A stretch of 64,000 bases of DNA from Paragorgia papillata (GCA_035771165.1 JAWNZC010000337.1:434001-498000); one strand, 5' to 3'. Shown: positions 10,401 through 19,942, counted from the first letter of the stretch. The notes: generated from the letters alone by a model not told the origin. Translations and numbers: made by a program.

Positions 10401-13400
10401 TAAAAATCACGAGGCTTCAGTATTCTTTCATGTTTTACAAACACTCGAGAACAATGAAAATTACTCGGTTATAACGGCCTCGTGATTTTCATTGTCCTCT
10501 CGTGTTTGTAACCCCTGGTAAAACACTCCCACTCATTTATGAAATATTACTTAATATGTTGAATTTTAATTCAAAAATCATCAATAATTCATGAAGGAAA
10601 AACAAAAGAAATCCAATCCATGTTTAACAAGACGCCTGGGTCAGGCGTTCACTCAGGCTACTGCAAAATGTGGAAGCCCGGTAAAATATAGTGATTGATC
10701 GAATGCTGAATGTGGTGCATATACTTCACACTGGTGAGCATATTTACGATCAAGACAGTTGTCAGCCACATCTGATCACTGTTAAACAACAAAGTCAGTC
10801 AGTCTATTTCGAAATCTACCAACAACGTGGAAGACCACTTTGATCAAAAGGCAAAGCTATTCAACTTTTTGTCCAACTCCAAAAGTAAAAGGAACAAAGA
10901 ACTTACAACATGCTTCACGGTCTCACTCATAGAAATAATAGACCTAGAATGCGTGCTTTGTCACGTGACAATAAATTCGCCATTATGCATTTTGCAAGGG
11001 GTTGGGTTTTTTTACATCATTGATCGCCTCTCAAAATAAAGAATTGGAGGACGTTTTATATGGATAAACTGGATGCATGACAGCAAATTAGCCACGTACA
11101 CGTGAGCATAAAATAAAACAATTTGCACAACAGTTGCTTTATTAAAGTGCCTCTATGGTCTGTGGGATCTTTACATATTTAAATAACTTAGGTTAAAAGA
11201 AAATGTTTCCCGAAATTTTTTCTCAAAAATATTAAATGCTCGCCCATTAACAGTGCTCCGAAGTTGGCCAAATCAGCCCAAATCGCGCCATTTTGAAAGT
11301 TAGACCGTTTTCTTGGACCTGGGCTCTAATTGATAGATTTACGTCACATTTGCGTCACAGTCGGAACACCAAAATTTCTTCCACCGAGTCTGAGTCAGAC
11401 GAACCATCTTGGAACATATTGATGAATATATCTAAAGTTTTCATTGCTTAAATAAAGGTTTAAGAGACGCAATACCAAAAACACACTAAATAGTCAGAAG
11501 TTCGGTTCCGACCGTGACGTCACAGAGTAAACTCGCACCATGTCCCTAATGCACGGTCACAGTTATAGAGGTACCAACTTTGAAGCGCTGTTAATGGGCG
11601 GGGATTTAATATTTCTGAGAAAAAATTTCGGGAAACATTTTCTTTTACCCTAAGTTATTTAAATATGTAAAGATCCCACAGGCCATAGAGGCACTTTAAA
11701 TATACTAAAAACTATAACAGTATAAGTTCAAAATTATACTTCGATCAATTCACCACAAATCCACAATTACAAAAAGCAACAAAAAGATACCCTCATGCTA
11801 AACTTGAAACTCAGAAATTGTCTGCATCAAAGCCTGTTTAAACGAAAAGAAAATAGTCAGATACATTTGGGAAACTATGAGAAAAAAACACGGATTTAAG
11901 ATGTCAATAATAGATGTGATGTCGAAAAGACTGTGATGTACTTATGACAGGCGCGTAAACATATTTTATATTTCACAAATCACAAGCCAGAAATCCCTAG
12001 ACTAGATTAAAAAAAATAGGCATGTCCAGACATGCATGTATCTACTGCGTTCAATCATGCCTATAGCTACTATGGTAAAAACAATGTTGTAATTACTGTA
12101 TGTACTTGTAGTGACCTTGTATTCAGAGCTGAACAAGATTTTTGTCGATGCTAGCCATGCTGTGTTTTTACCTTAAGAAAGGAACTCAGAGTAAAGCCAG
12201 CAAAGCACAGGAGGTTGAGCACTAACAACTCTACTCATATCCAGCACAGAAGCATGAATCCCAAGCCCATGTAGATATGTGCATGGTCACCCATTGAAAT
12301 ATTAACTCAATCAAATTGGGCTTCACTTAGGTCCTCGTTGTGAGAGGCAGTGTGATAATAGCTTGACTATTAAAGCTGTGGTACTATTTAAAACCTATGG
12401 TAATAAAGTATGGTTATTGTTTAGTAGGCCAATCAAATTTTAATACAGTACACCAATAACTCACAAAATTTGAAGTGGCGCTCAAAAGTTTTGTAACACC
12501 TGCGTGGGGTTTTTACACCCACAGTACACGCACTTTACAAGTGCGTGCAGTACATATTGCGTGTCGTACAGTCAAACTACACGAAGCTTCGCACTACACG
12601 CAACCTTGCACTACACGCAGTTGCGTGTAGATACACTCACACACAGTTTGCGTGTAGTCCGCTACACGCAGTTTGTGTGTAGTCCGCTACACGCAGTTTG
12701 CGTGTAGTTGACTGCACGTGTATCACTTTTGATTGAAAAAAATAAAGCGTGATACTTAACAAATATTATAAATAAACGATTATTCTACCGAAACTGCAAA
12801 ACTACACAGAGCTACAACAATTTTGTCAACAGCACTGGCAATTTATGCATTTAATTCGATGTGACGTTACAGCGGCGTCTAAAACAAACACACAGAATTT
12901 CCGTCTGGTCATGGCGACGGATTCATTGTGCAAAGTTTTACGGCGTCTCTTCCGAAGTGAGGAGTTAGAAGGCAGAAATATTTCCGGCAAGAAAGAAAAA
13001 CTGGCTGTGGATCCTGTGCGTGTTGAGATAATAAAATCGTACGTGTGTCAGATGTATCTGACATCACCAGTTGATATTCCCGAAGCTTGGAGTAAGTGCC
13101 GACGTGCTATGGACGAGTTTATCAGACGTCCTGTTAAACGTAAACATTAAGTATTTATAAGAACCAGTTTATTTGTGACCAGATGGAAGATTTCTTTTTT
13201 AATTAAATAAAACTTTTCTTACCTTTACTGTTGTTTTCATTATTCTTATATAAATCAATGATTTCCACGCTGACTGTTTTAAACGTAGCATTTTTGCTAT
13301 ACCGAATCAAACGTGCGGGTTACAAGTGTTTGAAAGTTAAACTAAATCGAAAGCAATAAAAATTCAGCACTGACGCTAAATTATTACAAGGTTCACAGGC

Positions 13401-16400
13401 AAATTAAATTCGACAATTGCTATTTAATCCGGATTCAAACGTCTAATTCTTGCAAATTTTAGTTTTGACGCAAGATTCGGAATGGCAGCTTTCGCATTTC
13501 AGTGGCGTCAGGCTAATTCAATTGAGTTTCATAGTAGAAATTTGACAAACAACTTGTTCGGGTTTGACTCAAAATTCTCATGTGGAGAATCATCTCAAAT
13601 TGATCGCTGCAATCGCCACGAACGCTGAAAACCACGATCGCTACAATAGCTATAGTCGTGATCGCTACGATCGCCAAGGTAGGAAATGTTCTATCTCGGC
13701 GATCGTGCATGTTGATTGCATTGATCGTATGATCGCTGCGATCGCTGAGTGTTTTTTGAGCGATCGTAGCGATCATATGAAAACTAGGCTTATGCTTTTA
13801 CCAAATATATCGGTGAAATATTACCGTATCTCATCTACACGCAAAAGTACGTGTAGTTATGTATTGATCATACACAAAGTTTTGTGTAGTTATTATACAC
13901 AAAGTTTGCGTGTAGTTACTGTATTATGCACGAAGTTGCGTGTAGTTATTATACACGAAGCTTTGCGTGTAGTTATTATACACGAAACTTGCGTGTAGTT
14001 ATTATACACGAAGCTTTGCGTGTAGTGCGTGTATGTATGTTGCGTGTACACGCACACTACACGCATTTCAGTCCACGAAGGTGTTACAAAACGTTTGAGC
14101 GCCACTGTAGATTAAAAAAAAAATAGGCACGTCCAGACATGCATGTATCTACTGCGTTCAATCATGCCTATAGCTACTATATGGTAAAAACAATGTTGTA
14201 ATTACTGTATGTACTTGTAGTGACCTTGTATTCAGAGCTGAACAAGATTTTTGTCGATGCTAGCCATGCTGTGTTTTTACCTTAAGAAAGGAACTCAGAG
14301 TAAAGCCAGCAAAGCACAGGAGGTTGAGCACTAACAACTCTACTCATATCCGGCACAGAAGCACGAGTCCCAAGCCCATGCAGATATGTGCATGGTCACC
14401 CATTCAAATATTAACTCAATCAAATTGGGCTTCACTTAGGTCCTCGTTGTGAGAGGCAGTGTGATAATAGCTTGACTATTAAAGCTGTGGTACTATTTAA
14501 AACCTATGGTAATAAAGTATGGTTATTGTTTAGAAGGCCAATCAAATTTTAATACAGTACACCAATAACTCACAAAATTTGACTAAAGTATTTAAATAAC
14601 TTTGTTGCAACAATTTGTCAAATAATAATGCAATCTAGTTGGTGGGTAAAGGAAAATCGTTTGAGATAACAAGCATCTGAAGTATGACTGCAGTGCTGTA
14701 AAGTTTAGAAATAATGAAGTTGTGAACGAAGATCTCCAGCAATTGTCATCAAAATTATAAAAGCAACTATACATTAATTGTTCTTCAAGAGTAGACGTAT
14801 ACTGTATATGCATGCATGTAGTGAAAGGTCATGTCATAAATTTTTGCATGACATTGACAACTGCAGCATACAATTTAATTACCCCATTATAAATATAAAG
14901 ACTTGCCGTTTCGGTTATAGCCTGTCACTGACATTTGACTATTGTACACTATGTTATTTAATGGCATAATAATTTCGCTCGTGGACTACAACAGGTTTTG
15001 CACATTGTTGCTTGATCATGAAGAAAATTTCATTTCTGTTCAGCAATGCACAGCCTTGAGAGTTTACAAAGTTCGATCAGACTGCTGAATACATGTAAAC
15101 ATGTTGGCCATATAAATGGCCTCGCTGAATATGAAATTGTCCAAAGACTATTAAGAGGCTTTCACAAACTTATCATCATTCCAACAACGTCTATAGTACA
15201 TCACATTTAAAAATTGACTACGATTCAGACTTAAAATACTTACCAAACTTGTAAAAATGTCTATTCTTGAAATAAATATTCTCGCTCCTTGAACTGATTT
15301 CGCTCCATGCTGCCATAGCATTGATGCTTACATGAAGTACTTGGTTTACAATTTTGGCTTCGGCGGTTTGTCGTCAGTCAATCGTTTAATTCTATGTTTT
15401 GATTGGTTCAGAAGGCATTCTTTTGTTAACTTACATTACATTACATTACCTTACACGGACGACAGCAATGTATCTACTCGCGCATGCGCAGTAGATACAA
15501 AAAAACAACAAAACACTTACTGTCTCCCAACCTCGTCACGAGGGCCATTTGTGGGGGCTGGGCCAAGATGGGGCGGCCAAAAACAAAATGGCGGGAACAA
15601 ATGGCCCTGGTACAGGCTGCAAAAAATGAGTCGTATTTTGACTCATTTTTGACTCGGACCCAGTCTTCACTAAGTTTATCGCGCCTAGTCAGGCTCAATT
15701 TTTTCTGAATATTTAGTTCAGCTTGACTGACCCAAACTGAAAACAATCAAAACATTCATTTCCAAATACATTGTCGAATTATTAAAATAAATACACTTTT
15801 AATAAATATCTGTAAATGCTTATTATTTATCATTTGCTTCACCGTTGTACCAAATTCGCAAGAAACTGGATTGCCGTTGTCTGGCCGGGCCGCCTTGTTT
15901 TCGTGAGTTTTCGGTGGATTCAATTCAGCGTTTTGAAAAACATTTAGGCTTCGTTTAGTCGAGAATTCTTGTTTGAAAAAAGCCTACTTCTCAATGGCCA
16001 AACTCGTAAATTCTGCCCTGTGTTGTACTTTCCTTTCGCAGCCAAAATACTTTTTGACTTTGTTCACCAAGTCTTTCGTTCGCCCGATTTAGAAAACACT
16101 CTAAATTGCCGTCCCATGGACTTCGTTGTATGGCAGCCAGGGCACAGAGACGACACGACCCATCATTACATATTCTTCCGACGTTTTTACGGGTGTCGCC
16201 AGCTTTCCTCACATTTTCATTCATTTTGAAGTTGTTTTTAACAGCCGGCAATTCTGGTATCACTTATTGAATATATTTTGAGCCTATAAACAAATGCCCG
16301 CGAGCTAGCCTGCCGCCCGCCTTGTTTCCACCAATCAGAATACCTAAAACATCCAATGTTATCTCGACCAATCAGATGTGGTGATAGCTCAGCCTGTGCC

Positions 16401-17411
16401 AGGGCCATTTGTTCTTGGCCCAGCCCCCACAAATGGCCCTGGGGACGAGGTTGACTGTCTCCTTGATTAATCCTCCACATTCAGTCTAAATCACTCGTAA
16501 GGTGTGACACAGATTGGCAAGTGGAAATCATTCAAATATAATGTAAACCATTCGTAAAAGCTGCTATCGCTATCATCGCCATGTATACACCAGAGTTTGA
16601 TGTTCGAGATGTTTTGGCTAAGGATATTGTATTTCACATGTCTTTATGTTTAAATTCACTAATCCAGCAAGTTTTCCAGTGCAAAAAACAAAGAAATTCA
16701 GTGCTAAAATAAATCCATCGTTCACTCCACAATTATCACCAACCGCGGCCGTGTTAAAAACTGTTAAAAAGTCCTGGGGCGAGTTCGTCTTGCCCTTATA
16801 AATCCGCCATTTTGTGGCGACACTTTTTTGACTGACGAGAGATAGGAGCACGCATTATAGGTCTATTATTTATATGGTCTCACTCCGTCACACGGTTAAT
16901 AACTCACCGGACGCATGAATAGTAGTGGAAGTAAAAAGTACAAAAATGCAAAATCATGACACCCAAAAAAAAAGGGGGGAAACCGAGCCGAAACCTAGAC
17001 TCGACCTACCACAGTAGCCCGAGTAATGAGTGTCTTTATATGTGACAAAATCATTTAAGCGGGATGACATAAAGAGGACTGGATTTCACCTGGCATTTAC
17101 ATGGGGATTTTCTGGCCATTTTCTAGACCTAAGTCGAAACACAAAACCTAAATTTTTGTTTCTTTGTCCAGCATTTAGACGACGGTTCTGGAGTACAATA
17201 CATTGTGACTGGCTGTGCTAATTTTTTTGATCCTTCAAATGCACATTCGAAGGACGTTCCAAAAGGTTCAAGCAAGTTTTTCTGGTCTCATTTCTTTCTT
17301 GGAGGTTTTACTACTTTTTCTGCGACTCCTGAAGTGATGGGTGTTACTTACGTTGATTCCACTGGTGCTTCATTGTACAGTCTAACTCTAAAACCAAGAA
17401 ATGAACAATAG
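4191..17411 (+). CDS. Tartrate-resistant purple acid phosphatase, copy A (partial; exons 2-5)
   Basis: Predicted secreted or lysosomal dinuclear-metal phosphatase of the type 5 acid phosphatase family. Coding exons: 4191-4412, 5552-5641, 8926-9140 and 17172-17411 (stop TAG). Introns obey GT-AG and phases 1, 1, 1, 0 match TRAP-B. Visible ligands: GDNFY (Asp, Tyr), GNHDH (Asn), GGHYP (His) and GHDH (two His). The GNVS sequon matches the conserved N-glycosylation site of the mammalian enzyme, and WSIAEHGPT and [11 protein letters not shown] are also very vertebrate-like. The exon encoding the signal peptide and the GDWGG ligand is absent, presumably left of the window; a lost exon is possible. 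Exons 2-5 give about 255 residues, consistent with a total near 329. Transposons make up much of the 13-kb span, notably the 8-kb last intron. Confidence 0.9.
4413..5261. other. TRAP-A intron 2, left part
   Basis: No gene. The only recognised item is a short LINE-like fragment at about 4650-4745; the rest is AT-rich without visible structure. Confidence 0.5.
4650..4745 (-). pseudogene. LINE open reading frame fragment (C-terminal tail)
   Basis: The minus strand reads [19 protein letters not shown], typical of the extreme C-terminus of LINE polyproteins. It is under 100 bp and isolated, so it is a relic within TRAP-A intron 2. Confidence 0.5.
5262..5513. mobile_element. Relic related to the 345-bp AACAACTTGTT-type MITE
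   Basis: Rich in CAACAACTTGTT-like motifs and ends in GTTTTTACGCGTG, matching the right end of the TA-flanked element at 28890-29234. A matching left end was not found. It stops only 38 bp before TRAP-A exon 3. Confidence 0.5.
5552..5641 (+). CDS. TRAP-A exon 3
   Basis: 90 nt, TTTTTTTAG acceptor and GTATTG donor, phase 1 on both sides. Encodes a [16 protein letters not shown] segment corresponding to the core strand IxxxDTVxLCGN of the family. Confidence 0.88.
5841..6164. repeat. Inverted repeat with perfect 40-bp arms, nested in the Mutator-like element
   Basis: Arms at 5841-5880 and 6125-6164 are exact complements with core GAATTACCAATAATC. Between them are degenerate CCTAACCC-like tracts. 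This may be an independent MITE inserted into the larger element. Confidence 0.8.
6388..6843. repeat. About 200-bp tandem repeat, 2.3 copies
   Basis: Units start at 6388, 6593 and 6790 with AACGGAAATGTCTGC, and each continues with ACGGTGT(C/T)(T/C)GCTC. The third copy is cut short. Such internal arrays occur in non-autonomous Mutator-like elements. Confidence 0.75.
7396..8172. mobile_element. TTAA-flanked MITE T, 777 bp
   Basis: Bounded by TTAA at 7392-7395 and 8173-8176. Termini AGTGCCTATGAAACGAAAAT and ATTTTCGTTTGATAGGCACT are complementary with one indel. The tip AGTGCCT is shared with the 11146-11695 family. A 65-nt hairpin sits at 7546-7610. The TTAA target is as in piggyBac-type elements; no transposase is seen. 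Confidence 0.72.
7546..7610. repeat. Strong hairpin inside element T
   Basis: Arms contain GGCTTCAATGTCACCCGAGG and its complement, separated by CTTTAG or less. It could fold as RNA or DNA; no function is evident. Confidence 0.7.
8464..8925. other. End of TRAP-A intron 3
   Basis: AT-rich intron sequence with a short TA run near 8870. No gene or complete transposon recognised. Confidence 0.4.
8926..9140 (+). CDS. TRAP-A exon 4
   Basis: 215 nt after TTTGTAG and before GTAATT, phase 1 in and phase 0 out, identical in length to TRAP-B exon 4. Encodes the [15 protein letters not shown] segment (His ligand) and GHDHNLQ (two His ligands). Confidence 0.93.
9281..10165. repeat. About 101-bp direct repeats flanking a 682-bp block
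   Basis: 9281-9382 and 10065-10165 are nearly identical and share GTCATGTGTATGAG and AAACGACACAAACAAAGAAC. A partial inverted copy follows at about 10165-10200. The layout resembles a miniature terminal-repeat element, but no primer-binding site, polypurine tract or TG..CA ends are evident. The block between reads partly open on both strands and was not recognised. Confidence 0.6.
10278..10544. mobile_element. Foldback element with internal tandem units
   Basis: Arms begin GTGTTTTACCAGGGGTTG at 10296 and end with the complement at 10526; outer TTCATAAA/TTTATGAA extends the pairing. The interior holds several alternating units with ACACTCGAGAACAA and AAAATCACGAGG. Confidence 0.7.
10626..10932. 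repeat. Dispersed repeat J, copy 1
   Basis: Matches 18899-19158: both start AAGACGCCTGGGTCA and share TTGATCAAAAGGCAAAGCT and TTCAACTTTTTGTCCAAC. No TIR or tail identified; the class is unknown. Confidence 0.7.
11146..11695. mobile_element. TTAA-flanked MITE, AGTGCCTCTATGG family, copy 1
   Basis: Bounded by TTAA at 11142-11145 and 11696-11699. Inverted termini of more than 110 bp start AGTGCCTCTATGG and include TTTCCCGAAATTTTTTCTC. The second copy, at 25666-26205, is in the opposite orientation. No coding capacity. Confidence 0.85.
12003..12473. repeat. 471-bp direct repeat D, copy 1
   Basis: About 98% identical by eye to 14108-14582. Starts TAGATTAAAAAAAA and ends CACAAAATTTGA, directly against the left end of element E. 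The few differences include CAGCACAG/CGGCACAG and TAGTAGG/TAGAAGG. Contains no gene that I can recognise. Confidence 0.9.
12520..12722. repeat. Left subterminal repeat array of element E
   Basis: Alternating ACACGCAGTTTGCGTGTAG-like units, each a near-palindrome. Subterminal arrays like this commonly serve as transposase binding sites; that role is inferred. Confidence 0.75.
12911..13150 (+). CDS. Small BEN-domain-like protein inside element E
   Basis: The frame is open from 12845 (101 codons). The ATG at 12911 gives 79 residues and places the recognised domain near the start, so I prefer it. The pattern [16 protein letters not shown], then [13 protein letters not shown] and VEIIKSYV, fits the C-terminal half of BEN domains (leucine-rich helix, L/F-x-x-EEL, xSGKK, LDP, I-x-x-V). 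BEN domains are DNA- and protein-binding modules of chromatin factors, with relatives in mobile elements and viruses. The product ends in basic RRPVKRKH. It lies in the middle of TIR element E, so it is more likely element cargo than a host gene. AATAAA at 13206 would serve as a poly(A) signal. No introns or partners seen. Confidence 0.5.
   Translation: MATDSLCKVLRRLFRSEELEGRNISGKKEKLAVDPVRVEIIKSYVCQMYLTSPVDIPEAWSKCRRAMDEFIRRPVKRKH
13596..13785. repeat. Array of GATCG / GCGATCG motifs
   Basis: Around ten GATCG sites occur in 190 bp, several as the palindromes GCGATCG or GATCGCTACGATCGC. The frames on both strands here are repeat-derived. Unusual density for such an AT-rich region; function unknown. 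Confidence 0.75.
13830..14066. repeat. Right subterminal repeat array of element E
   Basis: Six or more units of TTATTATACACGAAG plus TTGCGTGTAG, the same kind of motif as the left array but with a longer period of about 33 bp. Confidence 0.75.
14108..14582. repeat. 471-bp direct repeat D, copy 2
   Basis: Begins TAGATTAAAAAAAA immediately after the CACTG end of element E and ends at TTTGA, then unique sequence CTAAAG. See copy 1. Confidence 0.9.
14583..15527. other. Unannotated intron stretch of TRAP-A
   Basis: No gene recognised. A short TTACATTACA run lies near 15432-15460. Confidence 0.4.
15528..16453. mobile_element. Mutator-like TIR element B, copy 1 (926 bp)
   Basis: Ends CAACCTCGT and ACGAGGTTG with extended TIRs containing AGGGCCATTTGT and CAGCCCC. 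Flanked by the 9-bp duplication ACTGTCTCC (15519-15527 and 16454-16462). Near-identical copy at 32102-33026. Short frames on both strands are fragments with no recognised domain. Confidence 0.85.
16872..17028. repeat. Dispersed repeat H fragment
   Basis: Matches 19161-19298: shares AACTCACCGGA, GTACAAAAATGCAAAATC and CCTAGACTCG. In the second copy H follows J directly, so this is probably the 3' part of one J-H family. It ends about 140 bp before TRAP-A exon 5. Confidence 0.65.
17172..17411 (+). CDS. TRAP-A exon 5 (terminal)
   Basis: 240 nt from CAG acceptor to TAG, phase 0. Starts [17 protein letters not shown], matching the family segment after the GHDH motif, and ends LTLKPRNEQ. No AATAAA is visible in the next 100 bp before a TTAA element, so the poly(A) site is unresolved. 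Confidence 0.92.
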   Translation, partial: HLDDGSGVQYIVTGCANFFDPSNAHSKDVPKGSSKFFWSHFFLGGFTTFSATPEVMGVTYVDSTGASLYSLTLKPRNEQ

Positions 17412-17516
17412 TGTGTGCCAGTAGCCACGGAATGGATACACGTTGCAGTTAAGTATCTTCTACGTAACATTTGTTTCGCTTGATTTTTATAATGTAATAT
17501 TGATAATACTGCTTAA

Positions 17517-18166
17517 GGTTACGTAACACCTTGGAGTAGTGCTTTGCGAAAAATGCAACTGCGCGTTGAGTTTAAAAGCAATCAAATTCAAATTTTTACA
17601 GTTTATAGTAAAATGATTGTAGAATTGGACAGTTGATTTACAATTTTGAAAAGTATTTAAACTTGTTTTGTTTTGATAAAATTCTGAAAACGCATTCGCT
17701 TTGCGCCGCGACGTTTGTTGAACTGCAGTTTCAATCAAATCATGTAAAAATAGTTTTAATTGAAACTCAACTAGCTGCTCTACAAAAGTGTTGCGGTAGC
17801 TATGTTTTTTTTTTGTTATTTTTGAGATATAAGGCATTCTTTTGCAACCTCAGTTAAGTTGCGTGCATACCATGAATCGTAGTCGATTACTCAGAAATGA
17901 AAAAAAAAAATCGTATAGCTACCGCACACACTTTTGAAGCTCTTATTGCCTCCGATACATTGTGAAAATTTAAAGCTGAAGAAACAAGCCTTGGAACATT
18001 TAAATTTCGCGGGAAAACAGAGCTGCTTGCAATTTTCATCGCTAAATATCTTAATGAATTTTACTTTAAACGAAGTAAACTTTTCAAAACCTTTCAGCAT
18101 TTGGCTTAAGGCAGCTAATTACGCAAACAAATTGGTATTTTTAAATTTCTATGGTGTAACGTAACC
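17517..18166. mobile_element. TTAA-flanked palindromic element I, 650 bp
   Basis: TTAA at 17513-17516 and 18167-18170. Termini GGTTACGTAACACC and GGTGTAACGTAACC are complementary. Pairing continues inside: TGCGGTAGCTAT opposite ATAGCTACCGCA. Sits 100 bp downstream of the TRAP-A stop codon and may supply its 3' UTR. Confidence 0.8.
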
Positions 18167-18269
18167 TTAAGTTAAAAACTTTGTATTTATTTCTAATAAT
18201 CTTGTGTACTCATGCATTATATTATACAATTATTGTCCGCTTAAAGTTTTCCAATTTTACCTTAAGATA

Positions 18270-18712
18270 GTCTGCGAAGCAAACTGCCCCCCTTCGACTG
18301 CTCCCCTCGGTAGCGCCGGAGAAACAAGCATTTGTTTTATATTTTCTCTTTCAAGCATTTGTTATACCTTTCTTCCAAACTTTTTTTTTTCTCCTTCAAT
18401 CGTGAGAGGCATTTTCGACACACTTGTGAATCGTCTTTCACAATAACAGGAAATGGTAAACCTTTTATGCCTTCATGGATGTTGAATGAACTTCTTCCAA
18501 ATACAGAATACCTATCTTTCGAGTCAAGTAGCGCAAAACCACATAAAATACATGAATAATTCAACGTCAACGCCTCCGCCATCTTGGATTTCACATTTAG
18601 CATTAATTATGCAAATATGTGCTTACGTCACGGTACGGCATTAGTGTCGATTGATCGCAGACTGTTTCTCTGGCGCTTACGGGGGGAGCGGACTTCTGCT
18701 TCGCAGACTAAT
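18270..18712. mobile_element. TIR element G with about 9-bp target duplication
   Basis: Left end GTCTGCGAAGCA and right end TGCTTCGCAGAC pair, followed by CTGCCCCCC/GGGGGGAGCGG similarity. CTTAAGATA occurs at 18261-18269 and 18713-18721, consistent with a 9-bp Mutator-like duplication; a few bases at the right end blur the exact boundary. Carries the small minus-strand frame 18337-18603. Confidence 0.72.
18337..18603 (-). CDS. Small Cys-rich (putative zinc-binding) protein encoded by element G
   Basis: 88 codons, complete from ATG to TAA, filling most of element G. Two Cys pairs, CILC near residues 18-21 and CRKC near 62-65, could form a four-Cys zinc site. Between them is SKDRYSVFGRSSF. The C-terminal third is charged and helical (RLKEKKKSLEERYNKCLKEK). 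The pattern looks like the short N-terminal CxxC...VCRKC modules of many uncharacterised cnidarian repeat-associated proteins. No catalytic domain. An internal Met at residue 8 is an alternative start. It could be an exon of a longer captured gene. Confidence 0.5.
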   Translation of the reverse strand: MLNVKSKMAEALTLNYSCILCGFALLDSKDRYSVFGRSSFNIHEGIKGLPFPVIVKDDSQVCRKCLSRLKEKKKSLEERYNKCLKEKI

Positions 18713-18898
18713 CTTAAGATAGCTCGACTGTCTAAATTATGTGAAATCGCGTTTTTCTCATAAGAGAAAATGAGCTTCATTTTTGTTTATTGCATAGCTG
18801 CAGTGGCCTTGTGAACTTGATTAATGAAACGTTTTATACTTGTATACCGCTTGCACATCTCGGGACACTGTGTTTATGATAAGTGGTAGAATTTTTAC

Positions 18899-19300
18899 AA
18901 ACAAGACGCCTGGGTCATGCGTTCACTCGGGCTACTGGCAAAGCATGGAGGTCTCCTCCGCAGAGTGCACAGTGGTGAATGATATATATATGATAATTTA
19001 TTAAACTATAAAGTCAGCCAGTCAGTTTCGAGATCTACCAACAGCCTACAAGAACACCTTGATCAAAAGGCAAAGCTGTTCAACTTTTTGTCCAACTTAC
19101 TCTAAAAACGAAAGGAGCAAAGAACTTACAACACGCCTCACGACCTCACTCAATTCATAGTCACACGACTAACAAACTCACCGGAAGCGTGAATAGAAGC
19201 GGAAGTAGAAAGTGCAAAAATGCAAAATCGTGACACCAAAAAAACCAAGCCCAAACCTAGACTCGGCCTACCATAGATAGCCTGAGTAATTAGGTTTTCT
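18899..19300. repeat. Dispersed repeat J-H, copy 2
   Basis: 18899-19158 matches the J repeat at 10626-10932 and 19161-19298 matches the H fragment at 16872-17028. The two parts are contiguous here, suggesting one element of about 400 bp. Confidence 0.7.
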
Positions 19301-19443
19301 GGATTTATTGAAAACACGAGGCAAACTTTGAGGGTATAAAACTTTTCAATCAAGACAACCACTGCAACTATGCAATGAACTAAAATAAAAGTCGCCAGAC
19401 CTGTGCAAAACATTTGTGTGAGGGGGGCGTAGTTTCTCATTGT

Positions 19444-19526
19444 CTTCCGCGCTCGTAGGGATAATGAAGGCATGCGAGGATGCAAGACATTCTCGAGTAT
19501 CCCCATTATCCCTACGAGCACGGAAG
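19444..19526. repeat. Hairpin with CTCGTAGGGATAATG arms
   Basis: CTTCCGCGCTCGTAGGGATAA pairs with TTATCCCTACGAGCACGGAAG around a 35-40 nt loop. The antisense frames across it are explained by this symmetry. Confidence 0.7.
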
Positions 19527-19848
19527 AACCTATGGCAACAGTGGTTCCCAAGGTAACTCAAGCCGAACCCTTCTGACAAACACGTACCGGTTAAGTGATT
19601 GGAATTGTTTATCAAAAGGATGTCCGCCTGTTTGAACAACTCGCCATCAAAATGTCAGTAATATCGTCTATATTGAAAGCGCATTGACAAAAAAGATTAA
19701 AAAATAATTTTGTTTTCTAAAATATTGAATACGAGTAAAAATTGATTTAACCAGGGGTACCGCCATTTTGAATTGTGACGTTAAATGGTTGCAACCAAAT
19801 AGTAATATGCTTGCTAGACTTGTTTGTTTTGGTGTTTTCTTTAAATTA

Positions 19849-19942
19849 ACTCATTCCTGTCCGAGGGCTTCCCCAGAGTTGAATAAAATCGTCTGGCGTT
19901 AGCCAGAATAAAATACTAAAGACCGATTCGGACAGGAAAGAG
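19849..19942. mobile_element. 94-bp MITE K, copy 1 (TTA duplication)
   Basis: Starts ACTCATTCCTGTCCGAGG, ends TCGGACAGGAAAGAG, flanked by TTA on both sides. Inner palindrome TCTGGCGTTAGCCAGA. Other copies at 25263-25366 (damaged) and 26781-26874. A TTA duplication fits PIF/Harbinger-type MITEs. Confidence 0.8.

Larger units (their letters stand above)
12474..14107. mobile_element. TIR element E carrying a BEN-domain-like frame, 1634 bp
   Basis: Termini AGTGGCGCTCAAA and TTTGAGCGCCACT pair, and similarity continues through TTTTGTAACACCT for about 37 bp. Next to both ends are subterminal arrays of short palindromic ACACGCA/TGCGTGTAG units. Inside are a small open frame (12911-13150) and an array of GATCGC motifs. 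The element lies exactly between two 471-bp direct repeats. CAGTG-type ends suggest hAT, but no 8-bp target duplication is seen because the flanks are the long repeats. Confidence 0.72.

Noticed and set aside
19150..19639. Two minus-strand frames of 133 and 97 codons
   Set aside because: They cross the H repeat and a hairpin with GTAGGGATAATG arms; composition and position explain them without a gene.
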